A stretch of 64,000 nucleotides of DNA from Hyphomicrobiales bacterium (GTDB taxonomy: Bacteria > Pseudomonadota > Alphaproteobacteria > Rhizobiales > Rhizobiaceae), in the NCBI GenBank assembly GCA_900472605.1, contig UCJD01000013.1, positions 163,703 through 227,702 of the forward strand, in the 5' to 3' direction. A program made the translations under genes and the position numbers. This document shows, in pieces, positions 45,275-54,544 of the stretch (positions within the stretch are counted from its first letter, which is position 1; each line of letters opens with the position of its first letter). The notes under the pieces are model-generated. The model ran no database searches. It saw only the letters and a list, made by a program, of their open reading frames with translations, and was not told the DNA's origin.

Positions 45275-45856
45275 ATGGCGATCGATTTCGCAGATATGAC
45301 CTGGCTCAACCCGCCGCCCTCTGCCGAGCAACACGAGGACGGCCTGCACGTGCGCTCCGGCGAGAAGACCGATTTCTGGCAGGGAACCTATTACGGCTTT
45401 CACCGCGACGATGGCCACTTTCTCCATCAGCCGCGCCATGGCGACTTCACCGCCGAGCTGACTTTTTCAGCCGATTACCAGGCGCTTTACGATCAGGCAG
45501 GCATCATGCTGCGCGCCGACGCGACGCACTGGATGAAATGCGGGATCGAGTATACCGACGGCGCCCGCCACTTCAGCGTCGTCGTCACCAACGGCAATTC
45601 CGATTGGTCGGCATTTCGCATCGACCACGATTTCGCAAGGCTGTCGGTGCGTGTCACCCGCAATGGCGATGCGCTGTTCATCCAATACAGGACGGACATG
45701 ATGGCGGATTGGCGCATGGCACGCCTCGCCTGGTTCGACCCTGATTTTGCGGAATTGATGGTCGGCCCGGTCTTCTGCTCACCGCAACGCGCCGGCTTCG
45801 AAGCCACGTTTCACGACTTCAGCCTTTCGGACCCGCTCTCGCGCGACATTCATTAA
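45275..45856 (+). CDS. DUF1349 (concanavalin-like) protein
   Basis: A 193-residue cytoplasmic protein of the DUF1349/YeaK-like family with a predicted concanavalin-type beta sandwich: KTDFWQGTYYGFHRDDGHFL, ADYQALYDQAGIMLRADATHW and FCSPQRAGFEATFHDF. The function is unknown; some members sit in carbohydrate operons. It starts 6 bp after the kinase stop, so it is probably in the same operon, which is unusual for a sensor system. It is convergent with the tRNA-binding gene. Confidence 0.8.
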   Translation: MAIDFADMTWLNPPPSAEQHEDGLHVRSGEKTDFWQGTYYGFHRDDGHFLHQPRHGDFTAELTFSADYQALYDQAGIMLRADATHWMKCGIEYTDGARHFSVVVTNGNSDWSAFRIDHDFARLSVRVTRNGDALFIQYRTDMMADWRMARLAWFDPDFAELMVGPVFCSPQRAGFEATFHDFSLSDPLSRDIH

Positions 45857-45902
45857 GACGCCGCATTGAAATGCCGGGCGCGAGGCCAACGGCATTCAGC
45901 AA

Positions 45903-46244
45903 TCACATGATCTTCTTGCCGTTTGGCACCGGTTTGTCCGGCGCCGCCAGCACGATGGCGCCGGCCTCGTCCTCGAAACCGAGCGTCAGAACCTCGGACC
46001 GGAACGGTCCGATCTGCCGCGGCGGGAAATTGACCACGCACAGCACCTGTCGGCCCACGAGAGTGTCGAGCGTATAGTGCACGGTGATCTGCGCCGAGGA
46101 CTTCTTGACGCCGATCTCGGGCCCGAAGTCGATCAGAAGCTTGAAGGCCGGCTTGCGGGCTTCCGGAAAAGGATTGGCCTCGATGACGGTGCCGACACGA
46201 ATATCGACACGCTCGAAATCGCCGTAGGTAATTTCTTCAGTCAT
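45903..46244 (-). CDS. tRNA-binding domain protein (CsaA type)
   Basis: A 113-residue OB-fold EMAP-type protein: ITYGDFERVDIRVGTVIEA at the start, VVNFPPRQIGPFRSEVLTLGF and PDKPVPNGKKIM at the end, the standard CsaA layout. CsaA in Bacillus has chaperone-like and secretion-related activity, and the fold binds structured RNA. ATG 46244 gives the normal length; further upstream codons would run into proC. It follows proC by 16 bp on the same strand and ends an operon. Confidence 0.88.
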   Translation of the reverse strand: MTEEITYGDFERVDIRVGTVIEANPFPEARKPAFKLLIDFGPEIGVKKSSAQITVHYTLDTLVGRQVLCVVNFPPRQIGPFRSEVLTLGFEDEAGAIVLAAPDKPVPNGKKIM

Positions 46245-46260
46245 GAAAATCAGCCCTAGA

Positions 46261-47082
46261 CTAGCCTGCCAGCTCCTCGGCGCGCTTGCGAGCCGCCGAA
46301 AGCGCCTTGTCGAACAGCGGCTGCATCGCATCGTCAGCCATCAGCACAGAGAGCGCCGCCGCCGTCGTGCCGCCAGGCGACGTCACGTTCTGGCGAAGCT
46401 TCGATGCGTCGTCGGGGGACTGGTGCAAGAGTTCACCAGCCCCCGCGACAGTTTCCCGTGCCAGCCGCATGGCAAGGTCCGCCTGCAGGCCAAGCTTGCG
46501 GCCTGCTTCTGCCATGCACTCCACGAGATAGAACACATACGCAGGACCACTGCCCGAAAGGGCTGTAACGGCATCGATATCGGATTCTGAAGGCACCCAC
46601 TCCACGGGCCCGGAGACCCTGAGCAGCGCATGCACCTGATCACGCTGGTTCTGACCAACGCGCTGATTTGCGAAAGCGCCGGTGACGCCGCGGCCGACCA
46701 TGGCTGGCGTGTTCGGCATGGCGCGAACCATCGCCGCTTCACCGAGGTGGGCTTCGAGGAAGCCGAGCGTCTTGCCCGCCGCGACCGAAACCACGACCGT
46801 CTCGGCGCCGACGGCGCTTTTCACAGATGGAAGGACCGCGTCCATGACCTGCGGCTTCACTGCCAGAAACAGCACTCCGGCCTTCAGTTCGGCGGGAAGC
46901 GTCGTCACATGCTTGGCGCCTGCCTCATTGATGGTCGCCATCATCTGGGCCGAAGGGCCGGGATCGACGACGACGACAGAGGCACCGGGCACGCCGTTCT
47001 TCAGCCAGCCGGAGAGCATCGCACCCCCCATATTGCCGGCGCCGACAAGAACGATTGGACCCGAAGACGACAGACCGGACAT
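46261..47082 (-). CDS. proC: Pyrroline-5-carboxylate reductase
   Basis: ProC performs the last step of proline synthesis, NAD(P)H-dependent reduction of P5C. 273 residues with the Rossmann motif IVLVGAGNMGGAMLSGWL at the N-terminus and the C-terminal signature GSGPAYVFYLVECMAEAGRKLGL plus VTSPGGTTAAALSVL. The ATG at 47082 lies 1 nt after the ybjN stop. Expression is thus tied to ybjN and csaA on the same strand. Confidence 0.93.
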   Translation of the reverse strand: MSGLSSSGPIVLVGAGNMGGAMLSGWLKNGVPGASVVVVDPGPSAQMMATINEAGAKHVTTLPAELKAGVLFLAVKPQVMDAVLPSVKSAVGAETVVVSVAAGKTLGFLEAHLGEAAMVRAMPNTPAMVGRGVTGAFANQRVGQNQRDQVHALLRVSGPVEWVPSESDIDAVTALSGSGPAYVFYLVECMAEAGRKLGLQADLAMRLARETVAGAGELLHQSPDDASKLRQNVTSPGGTTAAALSVLMADDAMQPLFDKALSAARKRAEELAG

Positions 47083-47083
47083 G

Positions 47084-47584
47084 TTACGCTTCACCCACGG
47101 TTTCGAACAGCACGGCTTCCATGGCGCGATTGGCGTCCATGCCGGACCAGATCACGAACTGGAACGCCTGATAATAGGTCTCGCAGGTGTCGAGCGCGCT
47201 GGCGAGCAGCACTTCCACTTGGCGGTTCGTCGGCTCTGCGCCGCCGGCAAGCAGCAGCGACTGCCGGAAGATGATCACATCCTCCTGACGCCAGACGTCG
47301 AAGTGGCCCATCAGCACCTGACCGTTGATACCGGCCAGAAGCTTCGTCACTTCATTCATGCGCTGTTCGGGTATCTTGATGTCGAAGGCGCAGCCGAGAT
47401 GCAGCGCCTCGAATTCTTCCATCCAGGAAAAGGAGACGTGGTAATCCGTCCACTTGCCCTCGACCGTCATCGCGATTTCGTCGTCACCCGACCGCTCGAA
47501 AGCCCAGTCGTTGTGGGCGGCGACGTACTCGATCATATCGACCGGGTTCGACTGACGCTCGACTTCCAATTCCATGAGGCTCAT
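47084..47584 (-). CDS. YbjN-domain protein
   Basis: A 166-residue YbjN family protein (NPVDMIEYVAAHNDWAFERSG, EALHLGCAFDIKIPEQR, YYQAFQFVIWSGMDANRAME). The domain resembles type III secretion chaperones and occurs next to proC across alphaproteobacteria; in E. coli YbjN affects motility and stress phenotypes. The molecular role is unknown. ATG 47584 has AAGAAGG upstream. It is the second gene after ubiK, which is 392 bp further upstream. Confidence 0.82.
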   Translation of the reverse strand: MSLMELEVERQSNPVDMIEYVAAHNDWAFERSGDDEIAMTVEGKWTDYHVSFSWMEEFEALHLGCAFDIKIPEQRMNEVTKLLAGINGQVLMGHFDVWRQEDVIIFRQSLLLAGGAEPTNRQVEVLLASALDTCETYYQAFQFVIWSGMDANRAMEAVLFETVGEA

Positions 47585-47976
47585 GCAGCACCTTCTTGAC
47601 CGGAGTGAATGCGTAACGACTTCGTCCAACGAGACACAAGCGAACACACACAGAACCCGGAAACCACCAACCCAGATGATCGTTGAACCGCTACCAGACT
47701 TACGCAGTGAACCTGCCCGGAGCTTACCAACTGCTTCGAATCATCATTTAAAATCAGTGTATAACGCACCCGGTGGCGTGCCAGCCCCCCGAGGGCCGTT
47801 TTAGGGAACGCCACTGTGGAAAGGTGTTGGGAATTGGATTCAGAAGGAGGGTATAAACGACTCTGCCCATTGGCTTTTTTGGCAGTGTCCACAGGTGGAT
47901 AAACACACCCGCTTTTTTAGCCGAAGCAGCGGTGTGTCTCTCAAAGGCCACACCGCGCCCTGTCCCTAAACGGGAA
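47585..47976 (-). other. Long intergenic region upstream of ybjN
   Basis: 392 bp without a convincing gene. Read on the minus strand it contains TTATCCACC followed by TGTGGACA (near 47889-47906), one mismatch from a DnaA box, an imperfect hairpin around 47863-47885, and a TTATAC element near 47761 that may be the ybjN -10. Short frames across it lack family features. A structured RNA cannot be excluded; I could not identify one. Confidence 0.4.
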
Positions 47977-48249
47977 TTACTTGCCCTTGGCGGCCGGCTT
48001 GGATTCGAGCTTCGCCTCGAGTGCAGCGATACGCGCCAGCAGAGCATCGTTTTCGTCGCGCGCCTTGATCGCCATCTCGCGCACGACCTCGAACTCTTCC
48101 CGCTTGACCACGTCCATGCTGTTCAGCCAGCGTTCGGCCTGCGCGTTGAACATCGTCTCGACTTCCTTGCGCACGCCCTGGGCGGCACCCGCGGCATCGG
48201 TCATCAGCTTGGCGAACTCATCCATGATACGGTTTGCGCCTGTCGTCAT
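47977..48249 (-). CDS. ubiK: UbiK-family ubiquinone biosynthesis accessory factor
   Basis: A 90-residue BMFP-type protein: amphipathic N-terminal helix (IMDEFAKLMTDAAGAAQGV), then VKREEFEVVREMAIKARDEN and a coiled coil (LLARIAALEAKLES) with a Lys/Ala tail. In E. coli UbiK helps the soluble Ubi complex reach lipid for ubiquinone synthesis and trimerises through its coiled coil. The gene is divergent from lgt over about 190 bp. Confidence 0.85.
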   Translation of the reverse strand: MTTGANRIMDEFAKLMTDAAGAAQGVRKEVETMFNAQAERWLNSMDVVKREEFEVVREMAIKARDENDALLARIAALEAKLESKPAAKGK

Positions 48250-48442
48250 GGCGGTTTACTCCCTTTGAAATAATGGCTTCCGGCCGCTCTCGGCCCTCGA
48301 GAATGAGGTAGGGCTTCGCCGTTAAGGATGCAAGCGCTTTGCACTGGATAAGCCATCGCACCTATATGACATCACTAACAATCAACTTGACCCGCTGATA
48401 TGGCAGGGCCATCTTCCGCCCACATCAACGGATGGGATTACC

Positions 48443-49291
48443 TTGCCGACAGCCGCCGACCTCATGGCCATCATGCCGTTCCCGAATATCGACCCGATCG
48501 CCTTTGCAATCGGGCCCGTGGCCATTCACTGGTACGGCCTGGCCTATGTCGCCGGCATCATGATCGGCTGGTACTATGCGCGCCTCATCGCCGCAAACGA
48601 CAGCCTGTGGCCCGGCAATCTCTCGCCGATCACCCGCGCGCAGCTCGACGACTTCGTGGTCTGGGTGGCACTCGGCGTCGTTCTCGGTGGCCGCATCGGC
48701 TATATTCTCTTCTACGACATGCCCGCGATCATCGAGAGCCCGATCCGCGCCATCCAGATCTGGAACGGCGGCATGTCCTTCCATGGCGGCCTGACCGGCA
48801 CCACGATCGCCATGATCATCTTCGCAAAGCGCAACAAGATTCCGCTCTGGAACCTCTTCGATATCGTCGCCGCCGTCGTTCCCGTCGGCCTATTCTTCGG
48901 CCGCATCGCCAATTTCATCAATGGCGAGCTCTGGGGCCGGTTGACGGACGTGCCATGGGCCGTGGTCTTCCCGACCGGCGGCCCTTTCGCGCGCCATCCG
49001 AGCCAGCTTTACGAAGCCGGCCTCGAGGGCATCGTTCTGGTTCTCGTTCTGGCCGTCCTGATTTACGCCATGCGGGCGCTGAAGACCCCCGGTTTCGTCA
49101 CCGGCGTCTTCGTCTGCGGCTACGCGCTGTCGCGCATCTTCGTGGAGTTCTTCCGTGAACCTGACGCACAACTCGGCTACCTTCTCGGCACCAACTGGCT
49201 GACGATGGGCATGGTGCTGTCGTCGCCGATGATCCTGCTCGGCCTGTGGGCCATGATCCGTGCCCGCCGTCAGGCTGTCCTGCAGTCCTGA
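48443..49291 (+). CDS. lgt: Prolipoprotein diacylglyceryl transferase
   Basis: Lgt moves diacylglyceryl from phosphatidylglycerol to the lipobox cysteine, the first step in lipoprotein maturation, in the inner membrane. About seven helices are visible. Essential motifs: [23 protein letters not shown] (His-Gly-Gly), [16 protein letters not shown] with the key Arg/Asn/Glu, and [13 protein letters not shown]. The likely start is TTG 48443; ATG 48464 is an alternative. A promoter (TTGCAC, 18 bp, TATATG) lies near 48338-48367. The methyltransferase follows after 23 bp. Confidence 0.94.
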   Translation: MPTAADLMAIMPFPNIDPIAFAIGPVAIHWYGLAYVAGIMIGWYYARLIAANDSLWPGNLSPITRAQLDDFVVWVALGVVLGGRIGYILFYDMPAIIESPIRAIQIWNGGMSFHGGLTGTTIAMIIFAKRNKIPLWNLFDIVAAVVPVGLFFGRIANFINGELWGRLTDVPWAVVFPTGGPFARHPSQLYEAGLEGIVLVLVLAVLIYAMRALKTPGFVTGVFVCGYALSRIFVEFFREPDAQLGYLLGTNWLTMGMVLSSPMILLGLWAMIRARRQAVLQS

Positions 49292-49314
49292 TCGCGGCAC
49301 CGGAGGAGGAGACC

Positions 49315-50415
49315 ATGACCACCGCACTCGGTGAGAAGATCAAGGCGATCATTCAGGCGAACGGTCCGATCAGCGTCACCGATTACTTTTCGCTGTGCCT
49401 CGCCGATCCCGAACACGGCTATTACAAGACCCGCGAACCGTTCGGCAGTTCCGGCGATTTCGTCACCGCGCCCGAGGTCAGCCAGCTCTTCGGCGAGATG
49501 ATCGGCGTCTTCATCGTCCACGCCTGGCAGCGTCACGGCACGCCTTCGGATGTGAAACTGGTCGAGATCGGCCCCGGACGGGGCACGATGATGTCGGACA
49601 TGCTGCGCGTTATCGAGCGCCTCGCGCCGCCACTCTTCGAAACGATGAGCGTCCACCTCGTTGAAACAAGTCCACGCCTGCGCGAAGTGCAGCAGGAAAC
49701 GCTCGCCGCCCATCAGGGCAGGATCAGCTGGCACGACGGCTTCGACGAGATCCCCGGTGGCCTCACCCTGATTGCCGCCAACGAACTCTTCGACGCCATC
49801 CCCATCCGCCAGTTCGTGAAGACCGCGACCGGCTTTCGCGAACGCATGGTCGGCCTCGACGTCGATGACGAACTGTCCTTCGGGACCGGCGTCGCCGGCA
49901 TCGACCCGCAGCTTCTTCCCGAGCAGGCAGCGAGCATGCCACTGGGTACGCTCTTCGAGATCGCCCCTGCCCGCGAATCCGTCATGGTCGCCATCGCCGA
50001 TCGGCTAAAGGCCTTTGGCGGCACGGCGCTGGCGCTCGACTACGGTCACCTGATCACCGGCTTCGGCGATACGCTGCAGGCCGTACGCATGCACGAATTC
50101 GATCCACCGCTCGCCCACCCCGGCGAAGCCGATCTCACCAGCCACGTCGATTTCCAGGCGCTCGGCGAGACCGCAGTGGCTGCCGGGCTCCACGTCAATG
50201 GCCAGCTGCATCAGGGCGACTTCCTGGTTGGCCTCGGTATTCTCGAACGCGCTGCCGCACTCGGCCGCGATCGCGAACCCCGCACCCAGCAGATTATCCA
50301 GGCCGCCGTCGACCGCCTGGCCGGCGAAGGCGAGGGAAAGATGGGGGAACTCTTCAAGGTGATGGCCGTTTCCCATCCCGCCATCGATCTGATGCCGTTC
50401 CGTTCCGTGGATTGA
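49315..50415 (+). CDS. MidA/NDUFAF7-type class I SAM methyltransferase
   Basis: A 366-residue SAM-dependent methyltransferase. Characteristic sites: GPISVTDYFSLCLADPEHGYY, GSSGDFVTAPEVSQLFGE, SAM-binding LVEIGPGRGTMMSDML, and FDAIPIRQFV with catalytic ALDYGHL. The mitochondrial homologue NDUFAF7 dimethylates an arginine of complex I subunit NDUFS2, so a role in NADH dehydrogenase maturation is a reasonable inference. GGAGGAGGAG precedes ATG 49315. lgt, this gene, pgeF and the M24 gene are in one run on the plus strand, with small gaps. Confidence 0.87.
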   Translation: MTTALGEKIKAIIQANGPISVTDYFSLCLADPEHGYYKTREPFGSSGDFVTAPEVSQLFGEMIGVFIVHAWQRHGTPSDVKLVEIGPGRGTMMSDMLRVIERLAPPLFETMSVHLVETSPRLREVQQETLAAHQGRISWHDGFDEIPGGLTLIAANELFDAIPIRQFVKTATGFRERMVGLDVDDELSFGTGVAGIDPQLLPEQAASMPLGTLFEIAPARESVMVAIADRLKAFGGTALALDYGHLITGFGDTLQAVRMHEFDPPLAHPGEADLTSHVDFQALGETAVAAGLHVNGQLHQGDFLVGLGILERAAALGRDREPRTQQIIQAAVDRLAGEGEGKMGELFKVMAVSHPAIDLMPFRSVD

Positions 50416-50510
50416 CAGGGCGCGCGCGGCGGGGTCAACATCGCGGCAATCGACAGCGCTTCGCCCGGCACACTGTGCGGGTGTCGCCAAAACAGATCTT
50501 GGAATGACTG

Positions 50511-51305
50511 ATGACACATGCGCCCTCCCCGGAACCGATCCAAAGCGCGCTGCTGAACGAAGCGACGGGCAGCGCCATAAAGCACGGCTATTTCACCCGG
50601 CAGGGCGGCGTCTCCGACGGCATCTATCGCGGCCTCAATGTTGGTCTCGGCTCCAATGATGAGCGCGCCAAGGTCGAGGAAAACCGCAGGCGCGTCGCCG
50701 ACTGGTTCGACCTGCCGGTCGAGCGGCTGGCAACCGTTCATCAAGTGCACTCACCCGACGTCGTGGTGGTCGACGCCTCCTATGACGGCACCCGCCAGCC
50801 AGCCGACGCGCTAGTGACCGCAACGCCCGGCATCGCGCTTGGCGTGCTCGCCGCCGATTGCGGCCCGATCCTGTTTGCCGATCCGCAAAACAGGGTTGTC
50901 GGTGCCGCCCATGCCGGCTGGAAGGGCGCCTTTACCGGTGTTCTCGAAAACACCATCGACGCCATGATCAAGCTCGGCGCCAAGCGCGAGGCGATCGTCG
51001 CCTGCCTGGGGCCATCGATCAGCAAGGCAAGCTACGAGGTCGGCCCCGAATTCGTCGAACGCTTCGTCAGCGAAAACAGCGACTACCGGCGCTATTTCAC
51101 CGCGTCTAAGAAGCCGGGGCATTCGATGTTCGATCTCCCGGCCTTCACCATCGATCGGCTGCACGCCGCAGGTGTCAAGGCCGAAAGCCTCGGCGTCTGC
51201 ACCTACCCGGACAGCGAACGCTTCTTTTCCTACCGACGCACGACACACAGCCAGGAACCGGACTACGGCCGACAGATTTCGGCAATTGCCATAAGGGAGA
51301 TGTGA
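50511..51305 (+). CDS. pgeF: Peptidoglycan editing factor/polyphenol oxidase family (YfiH)
   Basis: A 264-residue PgeF/YfiH/LACC1-family protein. The metal/active-site triad lies in TVHQVHSPDVV (His), LAADCGPILFAD (Cys) and AAHAGWKGAFTG (His). In E. coli PgeF edits misincorporated L-serine in peptidoglycan precursors; earlier annotations as laccase are doubtful. The N-terminus GYFTRQGGVSDGIYRGLNVG is standard. The stop overlaps or abuts the M24 start. Confidence 0.9.
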   Translation: MTHAPSPEPIQSALLNEATGSAIKHGYFTRQGGVSDGIYRGLNVGLGSNDERAKVEENRRRVADWFDLPVERLATVHQVHSPDVVVVDASYDGTRQPADALVTATPGIALGVLAADCGPILFADPQNRVVGAAHAGWKGAFTGVLENTIDAMIKLGAKREAIVACLGPSISKASYEVGPEFVERFVSENSDYRRYFTASKKPGHSMFDLPAFTIDRLHAAGVKAESLGVCTYPDSERFFSYRRTTHSQEPDYGRQISAIAIREM

Positions 51306-51310
51306 CCGGT

Positions 51311-52462
51311 ATGGGCCTACACTTCGAAACCTCCGAATTCGCCGATCGGCTTTCGCGCCTGACGCAGCAGATGCAGGAGGAGAAGCTTGACGCGATCCTG
51401 CTCTTCGCCCAGGAAAGCATGTACTGGCTGACCGGCTACGACACCTTCGGCTACTGCTTCTTCCAGACGCTGGTCGTCAAGGCCGACGGCACCATGGCGC
51501 TTCTCACCCGCTCGGCCGACCTGCGCCAGGCGCGGCAGACATCGATCATCGAAAACATTCATATCTGGGTGGATCGCGTCAACGCCGACCCGACGGTCGA
51601 TCTCAAGAACCTTCTGGTCGAGATGGACCTGCTCGGCGCGCGCATCGGCGTCGAATACGACACCCATGGCATGACCGGCCGCATCGCGCGTCTTCTCGAC
51701 ACGCAGTTGATGGCCTTCGGCCAGATCTCCGACGCATCCTACCTCGTCAGCCGTCTGCGCCTGATCAAGAGCCCGACGGAGATCGCCTATGTCGAGCGCG
51801 CTGCAGCCCTTGCAGACGACGCACTGGACGCAGCACTCGCGCTGACGAAGGCCGGCGCCGACGAGGCCGCGATCCTCGCCGCCATGCAGGGCGCCGTCTT
51901 TGCCGGCGGTGGCGATTATCCCGCCAACGAGTTCATCATCGGCTCCGGTGCCGATGCCCTGCTATGCCGCTACAAGGCTGGCCGCCGCAGGCTCGACGCC
52001 AACGACCAGCTGACGCTGGAATGGGCCGGCGCCTACGCGCACTACCACGCCGCGATGATGCGCACGATCGTCATCGGCGAACCGAGCTATCGCCACCGCG
52101 AACTCTACAATGCCTGCCTCGAAAACATCCAAGCCATCGAAACGGTGCTGAAGCCGGGACACACATTCGGCGATGTCTTCGACGTCCACTCGAAGATCAT
52201 GGAGGAGCGCGGCCTCTCGCGTCACCGGTTGAATGCCTGTGGCTACTCGCTCGGCGCCCGCTTCTCGCCGTCTTGGATGGAGCACCAGATGTTCCATGTC
52301 GGCAATCCGCAGCCGATCGAACCGGGCATGTCGCTTTTCCTCCACATGATCATCATGGATTCCGACAGCGGAACGGCCATGAGCCTCGGTCAGACCTACC
52401 TCACGACCGCCGACGAGCCGAAGGCGCTGTCGCGCCACCCGCTCGACTTCATCAACCTCTGA
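51311..52462 (+). CDS. M24-family (Xaa-Pro peptidase/ectoine hydrolase-like) protein
   Basis: About 383 residues in the pita-bread fold of creatinase/aminopeptidase P. The N-terminal creatinase-type domain ends near residue 150 (SRLRLIKSPTEIAYVERAA begins the catalytic part). Several usual metal ligands look altered: LTLEWAGAYAHYHAAMMRT where peptidases have Asp-rich motifs, and GYSLGARFSPSWMEH instead of GHGIG. That resembles DoeA/creatinase members which do not need two metals. Substrate unknown. ATG 51311 and GTG 51302 (overlapping the pgeF TGA) both possible. Confidence 0.75.
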   Translation: MGLHFETSEFADRLSRLTQQMQEEKLDAILLFAQESMYWLTGYDTFGYCFFQTLVVKADGTMALLTRSADLRQARQTSIIENIHIWVDRVNADPTVDLKNLLVEMDLLGARIGVEYDTHGMTGRIARLLDTQLMAFGQISDASYLVSRLRLIKSPTEIAYVERAAALADDALDAALALTKAGADEAAILAAMQGAVFAGGGDYPANEFIIGSGADALLCRYKAGRRRLDANDQLTLEWAGAYAHYHAAMMRTIVIGEPSYRHRELYNACLENIQAIETVLKPGHTFGDVFDVHSKIMEERGLSRHRLNACGYSLGARFSPSWMEHQMFHVGNPQPIEPGMSLFLHMIIMDSDSGTAMSLGQTYLTTADEPKALSRHPLDFINL

Positions 52463-52563
52463 GCGACAATCGATTAGAATCGACAATTGACATCGCGGTA
52501 CCCCGACCGTCATAAAGTTGGCCGGGGCATATGCCGCGTGGCGACACGCGCACGGAAAGAAGG

Positions 52564-53424
52564 ATGACACGAGGGATGACGCGACTTGCGACAGCGCCCA
52601 CGCTCATCGCCTGCCTTGCCCTGCTTTCCGCCTGCAACACCACGGATGCCCTCACGCCCCTCGTCGATATCGGCGACACCTCGGGCAGCATCCGTTCGAC
52701 GCCGGTCACCCAGGGCGAGGTCGAGCGCATGGCCGGCACACCGCGCCGCAGCCAGACGTTTGCGTCTTCACCGCGCGAAGGCGGCTACCACCCGGCCTAT
52801 GTCGAGCAAGACGCCCGGCCCGGCCCCGGCACGCCGCCGACGACGATGCAGGCCCAGGCCTACGCCCTCGATGGCCAGACCGAGCCGTCGCCGAGAGCCT
52901 CCGCCGCCATCCGCAGTCAGCCTCTCTCCGAGCCGGTCTCCGACACCGTTTCGGAACCGGTATCGAACGCGCAGGCCGAAGATCAGGACATTGCCGACGC
53001 CGAGGCGAAGGAGAAGGCAGCCGAGCCGAAGCGCACGGCGATGTTGACGCCACCAGGCGGATCGACCGTACGCTTCCTGCCGATCATCGGCGCGCCGGTG
53101 CAGGCCGTGACACCTCTGTCGCGGCAGCTCGGTGCCGAGGCCCGCTCGCACGGCCTCTCGATCAAGAGTTCCAACGACAACAGCACCGCTTTCATCCTCA
53201 AGGGCTACCTCTCGGCCTTTTCCGACAGCGGCAAGGTGACGGTGGTCTACGTCTGGGATGTGCTGGATAACAGCGGCGCCCGTCTGCACCGTATCCAGGG
53301 ACAGGAGAGCGTTCCCTCGGAAGCGCAGGACCCCTGGGCCGTGGTGCCGGCTTCCGTCATGCAGCAGATAGCGTCCAAGACGATCACCGAGTTCTCCTCG
53401 TGGCGGGACGCCCGTGGCGGTTAA
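52564..53424 (+). CDS. Putative lipoprotein, rhizobial conserved hypothetical
   Basis: About 286 residues. A signal peptide with lipobox LLSAC gives Cys24 as the acylated residue (numbered from ATG 52564). A long Ser/Pro/Glu/Ala-rich linker (to about 165) leads to a compact C-terminal domain with FLPIIGAPVQAVTPLSRQLG, FILKGYLSAFSDSGKVTVVYVWDVLD and ITEFSSWRD. The domain looks like a small alpha/beta outer-membrane-associated module, but I do not recognise the function. It lies between the lgt run and prs. Confidence 0.7.
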   Translation: MTRGMTRLATAPTLIACLALLSACNTTDALTPLVDIGDTSGSIRSTPVTQGEVERMAGTPRRSQTFASSPREGGYHPAYVEQDARPGPGTPPTTMQAQAYALDGQTEPSPRASAAIRSQPLSEPVSDTVSEPVSNAQAEDQDIADAEAKEKAAEPKRTAMLTPPGGSTVRFLPIIGAPVQAVTPLSRQLGAEARSHGLSIKSSNDNSTAFILKGYLSAFSDSGKVTVVYVWDVLDNSGARLHRIQGQESVPSEAQDPWAVVPASVMQQIASKTITEFSSWRDARGG

Positions 53425-53445
53425 GCCACAAGCTTTTTGGAAATA

Positions 53446-53466
53446 TAAAGGCGCAAGTCGCCTTTA
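53446..53466 (+). terminator. Hairpin after the lipoprotein gene
   Basis: TAAAGGCG (53446-53453) pairs with CGCCTTTA (53459-53466) around CAAGT. Only three Ts, within the arm itself, so termination may be weak; it also lies in the prs leader. Confidence 0.5.
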
Positions 53467-53530
53467 CCCTTGCATTCGGGAACAAGCTGGCTAAAAAGCG
53501 CGGCTATCAGCAGGCAACAGGCGGACCAAG

Positions 53531-54463
53531 ATGAAGGTTTTCGCAGGCAATTCGAACCGGCACCTCGCCGAAGAGATCTGCAACTATCTTAATGTGCCCT
53601 TGGGCAGAGCAACGGTCCGAAGATTTGCCGATCAGGAAATCTTCGTGGAAGTCCAGGAAAACGTACGCGGCGAGGACGTCTTCCTCGTCCAGTCGACGTC
53701 TTTCCCGACGAACGACCACCTGATGGAATTGCTCATCATGATCGATGCGATGCGCCGCTCGTCGGCCCGCCGCATCACCGCGGTCCTGCCCTACTTCGGC
53801 TATGCACGCCAGGACCGCCGCGCTTCCGGCCGTACGCCGATCTCGGCCAAGCTCGTTGCCAACCTGATCACCGAAGCCGGCGCCGATCGCGTCTTGACGC
53901 TCGATCTCCATGCCGGCCAGATCCAGGGCTTCTTCGATATACCCACAGACAACCTGTATGCCGTGCCGATCCTGACGCGCGACATCAAGGCCAACTACGA
54001 CATCAGCAACGTCATGGTGGTGTCGCCCGACGTCGGTGGCGTCGTGCGCGCCCGCGCGCTCGCCAAGCGCCTCGACTGTCTGCTGGCGATCGTGGACAAG
54101 CGCCGCGACCGCCCGGGTGAATCCGAAGTCATGAACATCATCGGCGAGGTCCAGGGCAAGGACTGCCTGCTGATCGACGATATCGTCGATTCCGGCGGCA
54201 CGCTCTGCAACGCGGCCGATGCGCTGCTGGCCAAGGGCGCCGCGAGCGTCACCGCCTACATCACCCATGGCGTCCTGTCGGGCGGAGCGGTCACCCGCAT
54301 TACCTCGTCTAAGCTGCGCGAACTCGTGATCACGGACTCGATCCAGCCGACGACGGCGATCCAATCCGCGCACAATATCCGCGTTCTCAGCACCGGCCCC
54401 CTGATCGGCGAAGCCATCAACCGCACCAGCCAGGAAGAATCCGTCTCCAGCCTCTTCGACTGA
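53531..54463 (+). CDS. prs: Ribose-phosphate pyrophosphokinase
   Basis: Prs makes PRPP from ribose-5-phosphate and ATP, feeding purine, pyrimidine, histidine, tryptophan and NAD synthesis. 310 residues, full length. Motifs: [20 protein letters not shown] (ATP-binding flexible loop follows), [18 protein letters not shown], and the PRPP loop [18 protein letters not shown]. The regulatory flexible loop region around [14 protein letters not shown] is present. In rhizobia prs lies near rplY-pth, as here with insertions. Confidence 0.96.
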   Translation: MKVFAGNSNRHLAEEICNYLNVPLGRATVRRFADQEIFVEVQENVRGEDVFLVQSTSFPTNDHLMELLIMIDAMRRSSARRITAVLPYFGYARQDRRASGRTPISAKLVANLITEAGADRVLTLDLHAGQIQGFFDIPTDNLYAVPILTRDIKANYDISNVMVVSPDVGGVVRARALAKRLDCLLAIVDKRRDRPGESEVMNIIGEVQGKDCLLIDDIVDSGGTLCNAADALLAKGAASVTAYITHGVLSGGAVTRITSSKLRELVITDSIQPTTAIQSAHNIRVLSTGPLIGEAINRTSQEESVSSLFD

Positions 54464-54544
54464 AGCCGGATCAGCCTTTCGCTTTCATCCGCATCCCAAT
54501 TCGGTTAGGATTTCAATGATATCCAGCCGACGGGAGGAAGAGGC

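Noticed and set aside
43595..45439. A 614-codon frame antisense to the histidine kinase
   Set aside because: The sense strand has complete kinase motifs; the antisense frame has no start signal or domain.
45870..45896. Terminator between DUF1349 and the tRNA-binding gene
   Set aside because: A 7-bp AATGCCG/CGGCATT stem exists but has a 13-nt loop and no T-run on either strand, so the evidence is too weak.
47585..47976. 6S RNA or chromosome origin
   Set aside because: No central-bubble long hairpin typical of 6S was evident, and the zapA/5-FCL neighbours are absent. A single degenerate DnaA box without hemE or similar neighbours does not make an origin.
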